Assembly (NCBI RefSeq): GCF_032818155.1
Contig: NZ_CP102589.1
Location: 544,001 to 608,000, forward strand
DNA: 64,000 nucleotides
Direction: 5' to 3'
Source of the DNA: Niallia taxi
Lineage (GTDB): Bacteria > Bacillota > Bacilli > Bacillales > Cytobacillaceae
Shown: piece after piece, positions 54,667-63,299 of the stretch
Layout of the letters: every line of letters begins with the position of its first letter
Numbering within the stretch: position 1 is the stretch's first letter
Made by a program: the position numbers and the translations under genes
Notes under the pieces: generated by a model
What the model saw: only the letters and a program-made list of their open reading frames with translations
The model's database searches: none
Told to the model about the DNA's origin: nothing

Positions 54667-55855
54667 AACTGTTGTTATTTAGATAATGGATGGCTTGTTT
54701 AATTCGGGTTAAGCCATCTGTGAGCTTTGGCCGTGGGCAGCCTAAATTCATCCTTAAATAGCCTCTGCCGTCAGCGCCATATGTTTCTCCTGCCATGATG
54801 GCTACCTTGCCTTCGTGGATAAGAGCTTGCTGAATTTGTTCTGGTGAATACGGCAGCTTTTTTGTATTTATCCATGCTAAGTAAGTTGCTTCTGGTATTT
54901 GTAGAGTCATGCCTAACTGGTTCATTTCCAGGAATTCCTTTGTAAGAGTCAAATTTTCTTTAATATAGTCATTCATGTCGTCTACCCAACTGCCGCATGA
55001 TTGATAGGCCTCTATTGTTGCCGTTAAACCTAGTATGCTTGTGGAGGAAAGACCATCTTTGTTTTTTAATGTTAGTAAAAATTCGTCCTTTATTGTTTCT
55101 CCAGGAATAATGGCATAAGAGCCGATTAATCCTGGAGTATTGAATGTTTTACTAGCAGAGGTACAAATGCATACGTTTTGTAAGTTCATTGCTTTGCTGA
55201 TAATAGGAATATGCTTATTTGGCTGCATAACGATGTCCATATGAATTTCATCACTAATAATATAAACGTGATATTTTTGGCAAAGACTAACTAGTTGTTC
55301 AAGCTCTGTTGCTGTCCAAACCCTGCCTGTCGGATTATGAGGACTGCATAGTAACAGCACTTTTGCTTTTGGGTGGGCAAGCCTTTTTTCTAAGTCAGCA
55401 AAGTCAATCACGTATTTTCCGTCAGCCTCAAGTAATGGATTTCTTGATATTTGTCTGTTATTATCCGTAATCATTTTAAAGAAGGCATCATAAGCCGGAG
55501 TCTGTATCACGATATGATCTTCTTTATCTGTTAACATCTCGATTATTTTTGCAATCGTATAAATAACACTTGGGCTATAAACAATCCAATCCTCATCTAG
55601 CTCTGTGGAAAAACGCTCTCTGTACCATTTTTGAATAGATGCTTTGAATTCCTTGTGATTCCATCTTGTATAGCCGAAAATGCCGTGCTCCAAACGCTTA
55701 GTTAAAGCATTCATTACCTCTGGCGGTGTTTGGAAGTCTGTATCTGAAATAGAAAACGGTAAGAGCTTTGCTTCTCCAAATCTGTCTTCAATATAATCCC
55801 ACTGTGTGCAGTATGTGCCAGTTCTATCTGTGATACGATCAAAAGAATATGTCAT
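54665..55855 (-). CDS. PLP-dependent C-S lyase, MalY/PatB family
   Basis: 396 residues, fold-type I aminotransferase. PLP Lys236 is in TSASKTFNTPGL, SPHNPTGRVW near 171-180 and SDEIHMDIVM near 201-210 complete the cofactor site, and a C-terminal RMNLGCPR binds carboxylate. MalY and PatB cleave cystathionine and other Cys S-conjugates to thiol, pyruvate and ammonia. It follows the PTS gene after 9 bp, recreating the malX-malY pair of E. coli. Confidence 0.9.
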   Translation of the reverse strand: MTYSFDRITDRTGTYCTQWDYIEDRFGEAKLLPFSISDTDFQTPPEVMNALTKRLEHGIFGYTRWNHKEFKASIQKWYRERFSTELDEDWIVYSPSVIYTIAKIIEMLTDKEDHIVIQTPAYDAFFKMITDNNRQISRNPLLEADGKYVIDFADLEKRLAHPKAKVLLLCSPHNPTGRVWTATELEQLVSLCQKYHVYIISDEIHMDIVMQPNKHIPIISKAMNLQNVCICTSASKTFNTPGLIGSYAIIPGETIKDEFLLTLKNKDGLSSTSILGLTATIEAYQSCGSWVDDMNDYIKENLTLTKEFLEMNQLGMTLQIPEATYLAWINTKKLPYSPEQIQQALIHEGKVAIMAGETYGADGRGYLRMNLGCPRPKLTDGLTRIKQAIHYLNNNS

Positions 55856-55864
55856 AAACGGTTC

Positions 55865-57424
55865 CTACTCCATTTCTATTTCCAGCTGGTTCTTTAAAGA
55901 AGCTACTTGTGTGCCAATAATGACCTGTACATTATGATTATCCAGCTTCACGACACCAAGTGCTCCGCAGGCCTTTAATTCCTGCTCATCAATTTTGCTC
56001 ATATCCTGAACAACAAGACGCAGTCTGGTGATACAATTGTCCAATGTTTCGAGATTTTCTTTGCCGCCTAAAGCAGTTAAAATTCTTTTTGCATCATATT
56101 TACCTTTTTTCTTATGAGTTAATTCTTCCTTCGATGTTGCAGTTGTTTCATCTTCACGGCCAGGTGTCTTCAGATTGAACTTAATAATGGCATAACGGAA
56201 GATGAAGTAGTAAAGGGCGAACCAAACAGCTCCTACAACGAGAACGAGATACCATTTTGTGTATGTTCCCTGCAAGACACCGAAAATAATGAAGTCGAGA
56301 ATGCCGCCATCTGTGTTTCCAATTACTACTCCGAGCAAATGCATTGTCATAAATCCTAAACCTGTTAAGATGACATGGATGCCGTAAAGGGCAGGTGCCA
56401 GGAACAGAAACAAAAATTCAATTGGCTCTGTAATACCAGTCACAAATGTGGCGATGACACCTGAGATTAACAACCCTTTAATCTTACTTCGTTTTTCAGG
56501 AAGTGCTGTATGATAAATAGCCAGTGCCACGGCTGGTAAGCCAAACATGAAAGTAGGCATTTTCCCTTGTGATAAAAAGGCGGTAGCGGAAGGACTGATT
56601 GGCGAACCGCTTTGCAGCTGGGCATAGAAAATATTCAGGGCTCCTGCAATAGTCTGTCCGTCAACAACCTGAACGCCACCAGCTTCCGTAAAACGAATCA
56701 TTGCTACAAGTATATGGTGCAGTCCAAATGGCAGCAATAAACGTTCACCAGCTCCGAATATAAATGGTCCAAATGCACCGGATTTCTGAATAAGTTGACC
56801 AATGCCAGTGATAGCAATTGCGAAAATCGGCCAAATGATTGGAATTAAAATGCCGACAACAGCTAATGAAAGGGAAGTGATAATCGGCACAAATCTTGCT
56901 CCGCCAAAAAAGGCGAATGCATCTGGAAGCTGAATATTATAAAAGCGGCTGTGCAGCAAATGGACAATCACGCCGACGATGATACCGCCGAGTACCCCCA
57001 TTTCAATCGTTTGTATTCCCATTACCATGCCTTGACCAGCTTCGCGCAATGCTTCAGCTGCAGCAAGGCTTTTTGTTTCTGATAAATAAAAGTTAATGGA
57101 TAAATGCATAATGACATATCCTACAAACCCAGAAAAGGCCGCGACTCCTTTTTCGTAACGTGCAAGTCCCAGCGGAATTGCAACGGCAAACAAAACAGGC
57201 AGATAAGTAAAAGCAAAGCCTCCAATTGTAGACATGAACCGGAATATCGTTTGCAGGAAGCGGTTATCAAGAAAAGGCAGAGCTTCAATTGTAGATGGAC
57301 TCGTAAAGGAGCTGCCGATTCCTAACATAAGTCCCATGAATGCAAGCAGGGCTACTGGAAGCATGAATGTCTTTCCGAGTCCTTGGAAAAATTCCCAAAA
57401 ACGTGATTTAGCGTTTTTCATCAT
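55865..57424 (-). CDS. PTS enzyme IICB, glucose superfamily (MalX-like)
   Basis: 519 residues from ATG at 57424 (AAGGAG 6 nt upstream; GTG 57427 is too close). EIIC fills about 10-420 with ten helices, the GERLLLPFGLHHILVAMIRF motif near 225-245 and GITEPIEFLFLFLAP near 320. EIIB is at 440-519 with Cys464 in DNCITRLRLVV. No IIA domain, so it must use another IIA. Closest in form to E. coli MalX and GlcNAc/glucose permeases. Substrate unknown. Confidence 0.88.
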   Translation of the reverse strand: MMKNAKSRFWEFFQGLGKTFMLPVALLAFMGLMLGIGSSFTSPSTIEALPFLDNRFLQTIFRFMSTIGGFAFTYLPVLFAVAIPLGLARYEKGVAAFSGFVGYVIMHLSINFYLSETKSLAAAEALREAGQGMVMGIQTIEMGVLGGIIVGVIVHLLHSRFYNIQLPDAFAFFGGARFVPIITSLSLAVVGILIPIIWPIFAIAITGIGQLIQKSGAFGPFIFGAGERLLLPFGLHHILVAMIRFTEAGGVQVVDGQTIAGALNIFYAQLQSGSPISPSATAFLSQGKMPTFMFGLPAVALAIYHTALPEKRSKIKGLLISGVIATFVTGITEPIEFLFLFLAPALYGIHVILTGLGFMTMHLLGVVIGNTDGGILDFIIFGVLQGTYTKWYLVLVVGAVWFALYYFIFRYAIIKFNLKTPGREDETTATSKEELTHKKKGKYDAKRILTALGGKENLETLDNCITRLRLVVQDMSKIDEQELKACGALGVVKLDNHNVQVIIGTQVASLKNQLEIEME

Positions 57425-57511
57425 CACTTACTCCTTCCAAATACATATATTTGTGTTAAGAGTAACTGCCTTAGAAAAGAAGAACAATCAGTTTCGAATA
57501 ATTTGTAAGGG

Positions 57512-57528
57512 TATACATTTTTTGTATA
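57512..57528. promoter_or_regulatory. Inverted repeat, candidate RpiR operator
   Basis: TATACA-TTTTT-TGTATA, perfect six-base arms, located between the RpiR gene and the PTS gene. It is a plausible operator for the locally encoded regulator (inference). Confidence 0.45.
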
Positions 57529-57547
57529 GCTATTTTTACATTAATAA

Positions 57548-57577
57548 AAGGCTTCTAGGACTGTGCCTTCGAAGCCT
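57548..57577 (-). terminator. Terminator of the RpiR gene
   Basis: AGGCTTC / GAAGCCT stem on the minus strand followed by TTTTATT. Confidence 0.7.
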
Positions 57578-57578
57578 G

Positions 57579-58391
57579 CTAACTTTTTTTCCTTGATTCT
57601 ATGGCTGTAAGGATGATGAAATCTAACAAAATACTTAAAGGAAATCTTGAACTCATATCAAGGTCACCGAGATAACAGTTTTGTATTTGCGCATGAAATG
57701 TTATGTTGACTAAATCCTTCAGCCGGCTGCTTTTTCTGCCGACGATAGCAATGGTTTTTACGTTTCGTTCCTTTAAAATTGCAGCGAACTCTAGTATATG
57801 AGCTGTTTCTCCGCTATAGGAAACTAGTATTGCCAAATCCTTATTGGAAAGCCTCTTCGCAACACATCTTAGTTCGTCCCAATCTTCTCTAGCATTACAA
57901 ATAGTTCCTGAAAATGTCAGCTTTCTAGCAGCGTCTATGCAAGTAGGCAGAGATGCTCCTACGCCAAAGAATTCAATGAAGTTACTTTCGTGTATAAAGT
58001 TAGCAGCCTTTTGTATTTGCGCTTCATTAATATGCTCTAGTGTCCATTCCATTTCCTGCTGAACCCGTTCCATATGGGAGGACAGAAAGCTTAAACTAGG
58101 CTTGGCAGCTTCATATAATTCCTGTTCGGAATCTTTATTTAACGTATATTTTAAATCCTGAAAACCGCTGAATCCAATGCGTTTGCATGTTCTGCTAATT
58201 GTTGCTGTTGAAATAAATAAGTTTTTTGCCAGCGCATTTAAGCTGGAAGTGGCGATTTGCTCTGGGTTTGCAATGATATAGTCTAGTACTTGTTTTTCTA
58301 ACTGGCTAAGCTCGCCTTTGTATTGGGCGAGACGTTTTAAGAGGATTTTCAAACTGTTCAGCTCCAGCACTTTATTAGGAGGACAAACCAT
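57579..58391 (-). CDS. RpiR/MurR-family transcription regulator
   Basis: 270 residues from ATG at 58391, which has a poor ribosome binding site. A TTG at 58352 with GGAG 8 nt upstream gives a more typical RpiR start and may be real. HTH_6 domain (about 20-95) contains LNALAKNLFISTATISRTCKRIGFSG. The SIS sugar-phosphate domain (about 125-255) contains FFGVGASLPTCIDA and LVSYSGETAHI. It probably senses the phosphorylated sugar produced by the PTS encoded just downstream and replaces MalI of the E. coli system. Confidence 0.88.
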   Translation of the reverse strand: MVCPPNKVLELNSLKILLKRLAQYKGELSQLEKQVLDYIIANPEQIATSSLNALAKNLFISTATISRTCKRIGFSGFQDLKYTLNKDSEQELYEAAKPSLSFLSSHMERVQQEMEWTLEHINEAQIQKAANFIHESNFIEFFGVGASLPTCIDAARKLTFSGTICNAREDWDELRCVAKRLSNKDLAILVSYSGETAHILEFAAILKERNVKTIAIVGRKSSRLKDLVNITFHAQIQNCYLGDLDMSSRFPLSILLDFIILTAIESRKKS

Positions 58392-58464
58392 CCTGAAGTA
58401 TACGCTTTCCTTTTTATTATAAGGCCAATTACTGAAAAAAAGTACTTAAGCTTATGGCAGGAAA

Positions 58465-58494
58465 TAAGCCAGAACCTAGTAGGGTCCCGGCTTA
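58465..58494 (-). terminator. Hairpin after the amidohydrolase gene
   Basis: AAGCCGGGACC / GGTTCTGGCTT stem on the minus strand, but with only a weak T tail. Confidence 0.55.
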
Positions 58495-58509
58495 TGTAGA
58501 TAATACAGA

Positions 58510-59922
58510 TTATCTCGCAGCTGCTGGCTGCACTTCATCTGGGATAGGACAGACATAGCCACTGTCGCCAACAGCCTGCTTAAGCTCATCTGCTGCTTTA
58601 AGAAGAAGCTCTGGCTCCTCCAGTACTTTTGCAGCAGTAAGGAATAGAATTTTTGCAACTTGTAAAGTTCCTTTATGTGCAATGCTAGATTTTCCTTGTG
58701 CCACTAGCTGCCAAGTATGAAATGGGGTACCAAGAGCACATGTTGTGACATTACATTGTGCTGTTGGTGTTACCCAGCTGACATCTGCTACATCTGTTGA
58801 GCCTGACATGAGAGAGACTGTCTCATCATATGCAAGAACATCCTCAAACAGAGGGGTATTTCTATCTGCAATGCCGATTAAAGGAATATATGCTTCGTTT
58901 AGCTCTTCTGTGCTAAAAGTTGTTTGGATCTCCTTGGCGAATTGCTTTTCTACTCCTGTAAACTTTGTTGGGCCTACCTCGAGCATCGCCTCTTGCATGG
59001 CTAAATTGAGCGTATTGCTCGGAATATAGTTAGAGCAAGCTTTATCTATAACAATCTCCAGCTCTGTCCCTGTCATTAAGGCAGCACCTCTTGCTACATC
59101 CTTTACTCTTTCGAATAATTCCATTACGGTATCTGTTTGTGGAGCACGTATTAAATAAAGCACTTCTGCAAAGCCTTGTACGACATTTGGAGAAAGTCCG
59201 CCTGAATTGGTGATGGCATAATGGATTCGCGCCTGATCAATAATATGCTCTCTTAAATAATTGGAGCCGATATTCATCAGTTCAACTGCGTCAAGGGCGC
59301 TTCTACCTAAGTGAGGGGAACCGGCAGCATGTGAGCTCTTTCCTTTAAAACGGAAATATACTTGGATATTAGCAAGCGAGCTCGTGTTCATTACAGAGGT
59401 AATACCGCTTGGATGCCAAGTTAATGCACAATCTACATCGTCAAACGCTCCTGCTCGAACCATAAATGTTTTTCCTGATCCACCTTCTTCTCCTGGGCAG
59501 CCATAAAATCGGATGGTGCATGGGATATTATTTTCTACAACAAAATTTTTAAGTCCCACGGCAGCAGCGAGGGCTCCTGTACCAAGGAGATTATGCCCGC
59601 ATCCATGTCCATTTCCGTTTTGAGCGAGAGGGTTCTGGATGGCTGTTCCTGCTTCCTGGCTTAAACTGGATAAGGCATCAAATTCGCCGAGGAAAGCGAT
59701 AATGGGTTTCCCAGAACCGTATTCTGCAATAAACGCAGTCTCCATTCCACCGATATTTTCATTAATCGTAAAGCCTTCTTCCTGTATAGCTGTTCTTAAG
59801 TAAGCGGCAGATGCGTATTCCTCAAATCTTGTCTCTGGATGATCCCAAATATAATCACTTATTGTGCTCCATTTTGCTTTTGTTTCCTCTAAATAATCGG
59901 TAATCCAATACAAGTTACTCAT
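58510..59922 (-). CDS. M20-family amidohydrolase, AbgB-like
   Basis: 470 residues. Peptidase M20 with NGHGCGHNLLGTGALAAA near 105-122 (metal ligands Cys/His), PGEEGGSGK near 145 with the catalytic Glu, HPSGITS near 175 and the dimerisation lid FKGKSSHAAGSPHLGRSALDAVELM near 195-220. AbgB hydrolyses p-aminobenzoyl-glutamate with AbgA, but no AbgA partner is here. It may cleave another N-acyl amino acid. AAAGGAGG precedes the start. It lies upstream of rpiR and the MalXY-like pair on the same strand. Confidence 0.87.
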   Translation of the reverse strand: MSNLYWITDYLEETKAKWSTISDYIWDHPETRFEEYASAAYLRTAIQEEGFTINENIGGMETAFIAEYGSGKPIIAFLGEFDALSSLSQEAGTAIQNPLAQNGNGHGCGHNLLGTGALAAAVGLKNFVVENNIPCTIRFYGCPGEEGGSGKTFMVRAGAFDDVDCALTWHPSGITSVMNTSSLANIQVYFRFKGKSSHAAGSPHLGRSALDAVELMNIGSNYLREHIIDQARIHYAITNSGGLSPNVVQGFAEVLYLIRAPQTDTVMELFERVKDVARGAALMTGTELEIVIDKACSNYIPSNTLNLAMQEAMLEVGPTKFTGVEKQFAKEIQTTFSTEELNEAYIPLIGIADRNTPLFEDVLAYDETVSLMSGSTDVADVSWVTPTAQCNVTTCALGTPFHTWQLVAQGKSSIAHKGTLQVAKILFLTAAKVLEEPELLLKAADELKQAVGDSGYVCPIPDEVQPAAAR

Positions 59923-60068
59923 GCAAACTTCCTCCTTTTAATAAAAAATTAAAAAAATTTTGACATTTACTTGCAGTTATAGCTTACATCCATTAAAATA
60001 ACGTTAGATTTCCTAACATATGTAAGAGAGATTAATGGCGTGTTTTATCTATATACATATATATGGAT

Positions 60069-60122
60069 AAAAAAATCCATTACAAGCATAACCTGTATTT
60101 TTCAAGCTGCCTGCAATGGATG
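60069..60122 (-). terminator. Terminator of the 45-residue gene
   Basis: ATCCATT / AATGGAT closing stem with inner imperfect pairs and a trailing run of seven T on the minus strand. Confidence 0.75.
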
Positions 60123-60138
60123 AATTATTTATGTGAAA

Positions 60139-60276
60139 TTAGCTGTTTTGAATAATACGAAGAATATCATGGGCGTTGTCTCCTGCAACTGCTGCGAAGT
60201 TCTCCCATATCTCATCACGAAGAAGGTCGATCTCGACAATTTTTTTTGCTAATTCGATTGCTTCTTTGTTGATCAT
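60139..60276 (-). CDS. Small acidic helical protein, 45 residues
   Basis: Too short for usual ORF calling. ATG at 60276 has AAAGGAG 9 nt upstream and the gene ends in its own terminator, so it is a real transcription unit. It is predicted to be two helices: INKEAIELAKKIVEIDLLRDE, then IWENFAAVAGDNAHDILRIIQNS. It is acidic, without Cys, signal or membrane segment. No function is recognised. It lies between the amidohydrolase gene and divergent tnrA. Confidence 0.75.
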   Translation of the reverse strand: MINKEAIELAKKIVEIDLLRDEIWENFAAVAGDNAHDILRIIQNS

Positions 60277-60524
60277 TGCATATAGCTCCTTTCGGTGTAA
60301 AATTATCCATTCTCCTCAGATTAAACAAAAGAAAAAATATTTATCGATTATATATAAGTATTTTAAAAGATTTTTTCTAAAAAAACATCTATATTGTCAG
60401 GTATTCTTACCCATTTTTTGAATTTTGCGTTAGATTATATGACAAGAATCAATTTTGTTTTGTGTAATCGTATTATAATTACATTAATGGTAGAAATCAT
60501 TACTTCATGAGGTGAGATGATAAT

Positions 60525-60851
60525 ATGGATCATGAGCCATCCTACAAAAAAAGGAAAGTAATCACGATTGGTGTTGTTAGTGAACTGACTGGTTTGACAG
60601 AAAGGCAAATTCGTTATTATGAACAAAGAAAGCTTATTTTTCCTGAAAGGCCTGAAAGAGGGAATCGTAAATATTCCTTTTCAGATGTGGAACGGTTAAT
60701 TGAGATTGCCAACAAGCGGGAAGAAGGAGTAAGGACCCACGAAATTCGCCAGGAAATAATTAAGAAAACCCGCGAAGAGGAAGAGCGCAAAATAAAAAAA
60801 CAAATGTTACGCGGTCAAATCAACGCCAGGTTTGGTATCCAAAAAGATTGA
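60525..60851 (+). CDS. tnrA: Nitrogen regulator TnrA (MerR family)
   Basis: 108 residues. MerR helix-turn-helix ITIGVVSELTGLTERQIRYYEQRKL at 14-38 and SFSDVERLIEIANKREEGV near 51-69 agree closely with B. subtilis TnrA. The C-terminal KKQMLRGQINARF tail is the glutamine-synthetase-binding segment that sets TnrA apart from GlnR, which is normally next to glnA. It activates and represses nitrogen genes when nitrogen is limiting. No clear TnrA box was found upstream. Confidence 0.92.
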   Translation: MDHEPSYKKRKVITIGVVSELTGLTERQIRYYEQRKLIFPERPERGNRKYSFSDVERLIEIANKREEGVRTHEIRQEIIKKTREEEERKIKKQMLRGQINARFGIQKD

Positions 60852-60889
60852 GTAAGCCTAGCAACTTCCTATAATAAGCCTCGGGTAAG

Positions 60890-60920
60890 CAAAAGTCCTT
60901 TTTAATTAAAGGGCTTTTTA
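60890..60920 (+). terminator. Terminator of tnrA
   Basis: AAAGTCCTTT / AAAGGGCTTT hairpin, then TTTT. Confidence 0.75.
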
Positions 60921-61047
60921 TATGTTCACATACAGGAAATCTTAAGCGATAACTAGATTCTTCTATTGATTATAGGTGTTCTTCTCATATAAACTTGTAG
61001 ATGGTAAAAGATAACTTCAAAGAATGTTCAATTAATGGAGAGTTGGC

Positions 61048-61812
61048 ATGGACTATATATCCAAGGAAAAAACGTATGAAATTATAGAGGTTTGTTTGCT
61101 TGCTGGGCGGATTATGTTAAAAAACGGTGCGGAAACATACAGAGTGGAAGACACGATGACGCGCATTGCAAAAGCGTATGGAGTGGAGGATTCGGACAGC
61201 TTTGTTACACCTACTGGTATCATCTTTTCTTTAGCGGGTCAGGAACCGACAAAAACAAAGCTGATTCGGATTATTGAACGGACAACGAACCTTGAAAAGG
61301 TAATGAAGGTTAACGATATTTCTAGAAAAATCAGTGTCGGGAATATCCCTTTACAAGAGGCATATCATCTTTTAAAAGATGTAGATAAGGAGAGCAAAAC
61401 GTATTCAGATTTGGCGCAAGTTATTGCTGCTGCCATTGCAAGCGGGTGCTTTCTCATCATGTTTCAAGGAATATGGCAGGATTTTTTTGCGGCTGTTATT
61501 GCAGGTGGTGCAGGCTTTTTATGCTCTGTGTATTTTCACCGCGTTGTCCAAATTAAATTCTTTGCGGAATTTTTAGCAGCAGTGCTCATCGGTCTTATTG
61601 CCTTTGGCTCCGTTCATATCGGTTTTGGCGCACAAACAGATAAAATTATTATTGGCTCGGTCATGCCGCTAGTGCCAGGGTTGCTAATTACAAATGCTGT
61701 CAGGGATTTAATGGCAGGCCACTTAGTTTCCGGCATCTCAAAAGGGGCAGAGGCATTTTTAACAGCTTTTGCAATTGGGTCAGGAATTGCGGTAGTATTC
61801 GTAGTATTTTAA
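61048..61812 (+). CDS. ThrE/YjjP-family exporter subunit (long)
   Basis: 254 residues. An N-terminal cytoplasmic domain (1-125; LKNGAETYRVEDTMTRIAKAYG near 26-47) precedes five membrane helices (about 125-254) with MPLVPGLLITNAVRDLM near 210-226. YjjP family (DUF1212). Start is an ATG with GGAG upstream at proper distance. In E. coli YjjP with YjjB exports succinate; the related ThrE of Corynebacterium exports threonine. It is paired here with the short subunit gene 11 bp downstream. Confidence 0.85.
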   Translation: MDYISKEKTYEIIEVCLLAGRIMLKNGAETYRVEDTMTRIAKAYGVEDSDSFVTPTGIIFSLAGQEPTKTKLIRIIERTTNLEKVMKVNDISRKISVGNIPLQEAYHLLKDVDKESKTYSDLAQVIAAAIASGCFLIMFQGIWQDFFAAVIAGGAGFLCSVYFHRVVQIKFFAEFLAAVLIGLIAFGSVHIGFGAQTDKIIIGSVMPLVPGLLITNAVRDLMAGHLVSGISKGAEAFLTAFAIGSGIAVVFVVF

Positions 61813-61823
61813 GGAGAATAGAT

Positions 61824-62279
61824 ATGTGGGAATTAATAGAACAAGCAATTACAAGCTTCATTGCATCCTTTGCCTTCGCAATGATTTTCCACACACCGCC
61901 AAAACTGCTAGTGAAATGCGGATTTATCGGAATGCTCGGCTGGGTAGCCTATTGGGGCTCTGTCTCTTTGCACATCGATGAGGTTCCAGCAACAATCATT
62001 GGTGCTTTTTTAGTGGCAGTACTCAGTCAAGTGTTCGCAAGGCGGTATAAGACACCTGTCATCATTTTTTCGGTGGCAGGAATTATTCCACTCGTACCAG
62101 GCGGGATGGCGTATGATGCAATGAGAAAATTTGTGGAAAACGACTATTACTACGCTGTCAGCCTTGCTGCCAAGGCCTTTTTAATATCGGGATCCATTGC
62201 AATAGGATTAATGTTCTCTGAAGTAATCAATCAGTTAATGTATAAACGAAAAACTAGAAAAAGCAATGGAAGCATCTAA
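61824..62279 (+). CDS. YjjB-family exporter subunit (short)
   Basis: 151 residues, four to five membrane helices (ThrE_2, formerly DUF3815). VAGIIPLVPGGMAYDAM near 90-106 mirrors the MPLVPG loop of its partner. The two together correspond to one ThrE split in two chains. The end of the coding region forms the left arm of the terminator at 62257-62302. Confidence 0.85.
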   Translation: MWELIEQAITSFIASFAFAMIFHTPPKLLVKCGFIGMLGWVAYWGSVSLHIDEVPATIIGAFLVAVLSQVFARRYKTPVIIFSVAGIIPLVPGGMAYDAMRKFVENDYYYAVSLAAKAFLISGSIAIGLMFSEVINQLMYKRKTRKSNGSI

Positions 62280-62302
62280 GGAGTGCTTCCATTGCTTTTT
62301 TA
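62257..62302 (+). terminator. Terminator overlapping the YjjB-like stop
   Basis: AAAAAGCAATGGAAGCA / TGCTTCCATTGCTTTTT, a 17-bp stem whose 5' arm is coding sequence. Confidence 0.9.
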
Positions 62303-62432
62303 GTTATGTAACAGGTTGTTCCTATAAAGTAACAAGTTCCATTCGGTGTGACTAAGTACTAAATACGGAAGATGTATTTACTATGTATTGCAAGCGTTGT
62401 AACGTATAGATGTAAAGCAAAAGGGAGCGTTG

Positions 62433-63188
62433 CTATTTCCCTTCATCCCTGTCAATTAAGGAGGATTGCATATAGTCAAAGGTTTCTTTTCCTAACCGTT
62501 CAATCAGAAACATGACTGGTATTTGAGTCGTTAAATTGACATTTCCTAAATATTCCGTCGTTATATAATAGGCGAGGTTATAATCAGACATTTTGGCCAG
62601 CGAGCTGTCAGAGTGATTCGTCAAGCTTACGATGATGCTTCCATCCTGCTTAAGGCGGTCAAGCTTTTCCATTGTTGACTTAGATTCGCCTGACACAGAC
62701 AGCACGATCGTGACACTGTCAGTTATATAGTGGCTATAAATTGGGAAATATGGGTCTTTAATATGAAGAGAAAATTTCTTAAGCCCAGAGAAGAACCTTG
62801 CGCCATATTCTGCAATTACACCTGAAGTGCCTGCACCGATAAAAATGACGATTTTCGCTTTTGCCACTACTTCGGCAATTTCTCGGATTTTAGTTTCATA
62901 GTTTGCTGATAATGTTCTTTCTACAAAGTCGGAGACCGTCGTATATGTATTGTTTAAACGGTAGGTTTCTTCTTCTGCAAGATAATTTTTCAGATGAACC
63001 TTGAATTCTGTGAAGCCATCGAAGCCTAGTTTTTTGCAGAAACGAAGTATGGTTGTTGTGGAGACATGAGTTTCATTTGCGAGTTCCCGTATTCTCATAT
63101 AGGTTACTTCACGGGAATTTTTCATGATGTAATTGTAAAGCTCGTATTCTAGATCAGAAAAGGTTTGAATCTGCTCATTTGTAAACAT
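62433..63188 (-). CDS. RpiR/MurR-family regulator of the GH4 gene
   Basis: 251 residues. HTH_6 (1-75) contains IRELANETHVSTTTILRFCKKLGFDGF and the SIS domain (about 105-235) contains IFIGAGTSGVIAEYGARFF and VLSVSGESKST. It is divergent from the GH4 glycosidase gene with a 111-bp spacer, the common layout of such regulators and their targets, so it probably responds to a phosphorylated glycoside. The closest neighbour on its other side is the YjjPB pair, unrelated. Confidence 0.88.
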   Translation of the reverse strand: MFTNEQIQTFSDLEYELYNYIMKNSREVTYMRIRELANETHVSTTTILRFCKKLGFDGFTEFKVHLKNYLAEEETYRLNNTYTTVSDFVERTLSANYETKIREIAEVVAKAKIVIFIGAGTSGVIAEYGARFFSGLKKFSLHIKDPYFPIYSHYITDSVTIVLSVSGESKSTMEKLDRLKQDGSIIVSLTNHSDSSLAKMSDYNLAYYITTEYLGNVNLTTQIPVMFLIERLGKETFDYMQSSLIDRDEGK

Positions 63189-63299
63189 ATTAACACATCC
63201 ATTAAAAAGATTTACTCCAACTTAGATAATCTTATTATAACAAATTTAGAAATTGAAAAGGGTTGCACACCCAAAAATAAGAAAAAGGGGCGTTCGTAG

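Noticed and set aside
53941..54702. Several 60-80-codon ORFs in the repeat array
   Set aside because: They recur because the DNA recurs, lack ribosome binding sites and consist of palindromic repeat sequence.
54665..57424. Maltose uptake operon by analogy with E. coli malXY
   Set aside because: MalX is not a proven maltose transporter, and no maltose genes or MalT/MalI-type regulator are here.
60425..60524. TnrA autoregulatory box upstream of tnrA
   Set aside because: TGTAA and TTACA half-sites occur, but not at the 17-bp spacing required for a TnrA/GlnR site.
63260..63272. GGGT-TGCAC-ACCC repeat before the GH4 gene as an RpiR operator
   Set aside because: Arms of only four bases; too short to support a claim.
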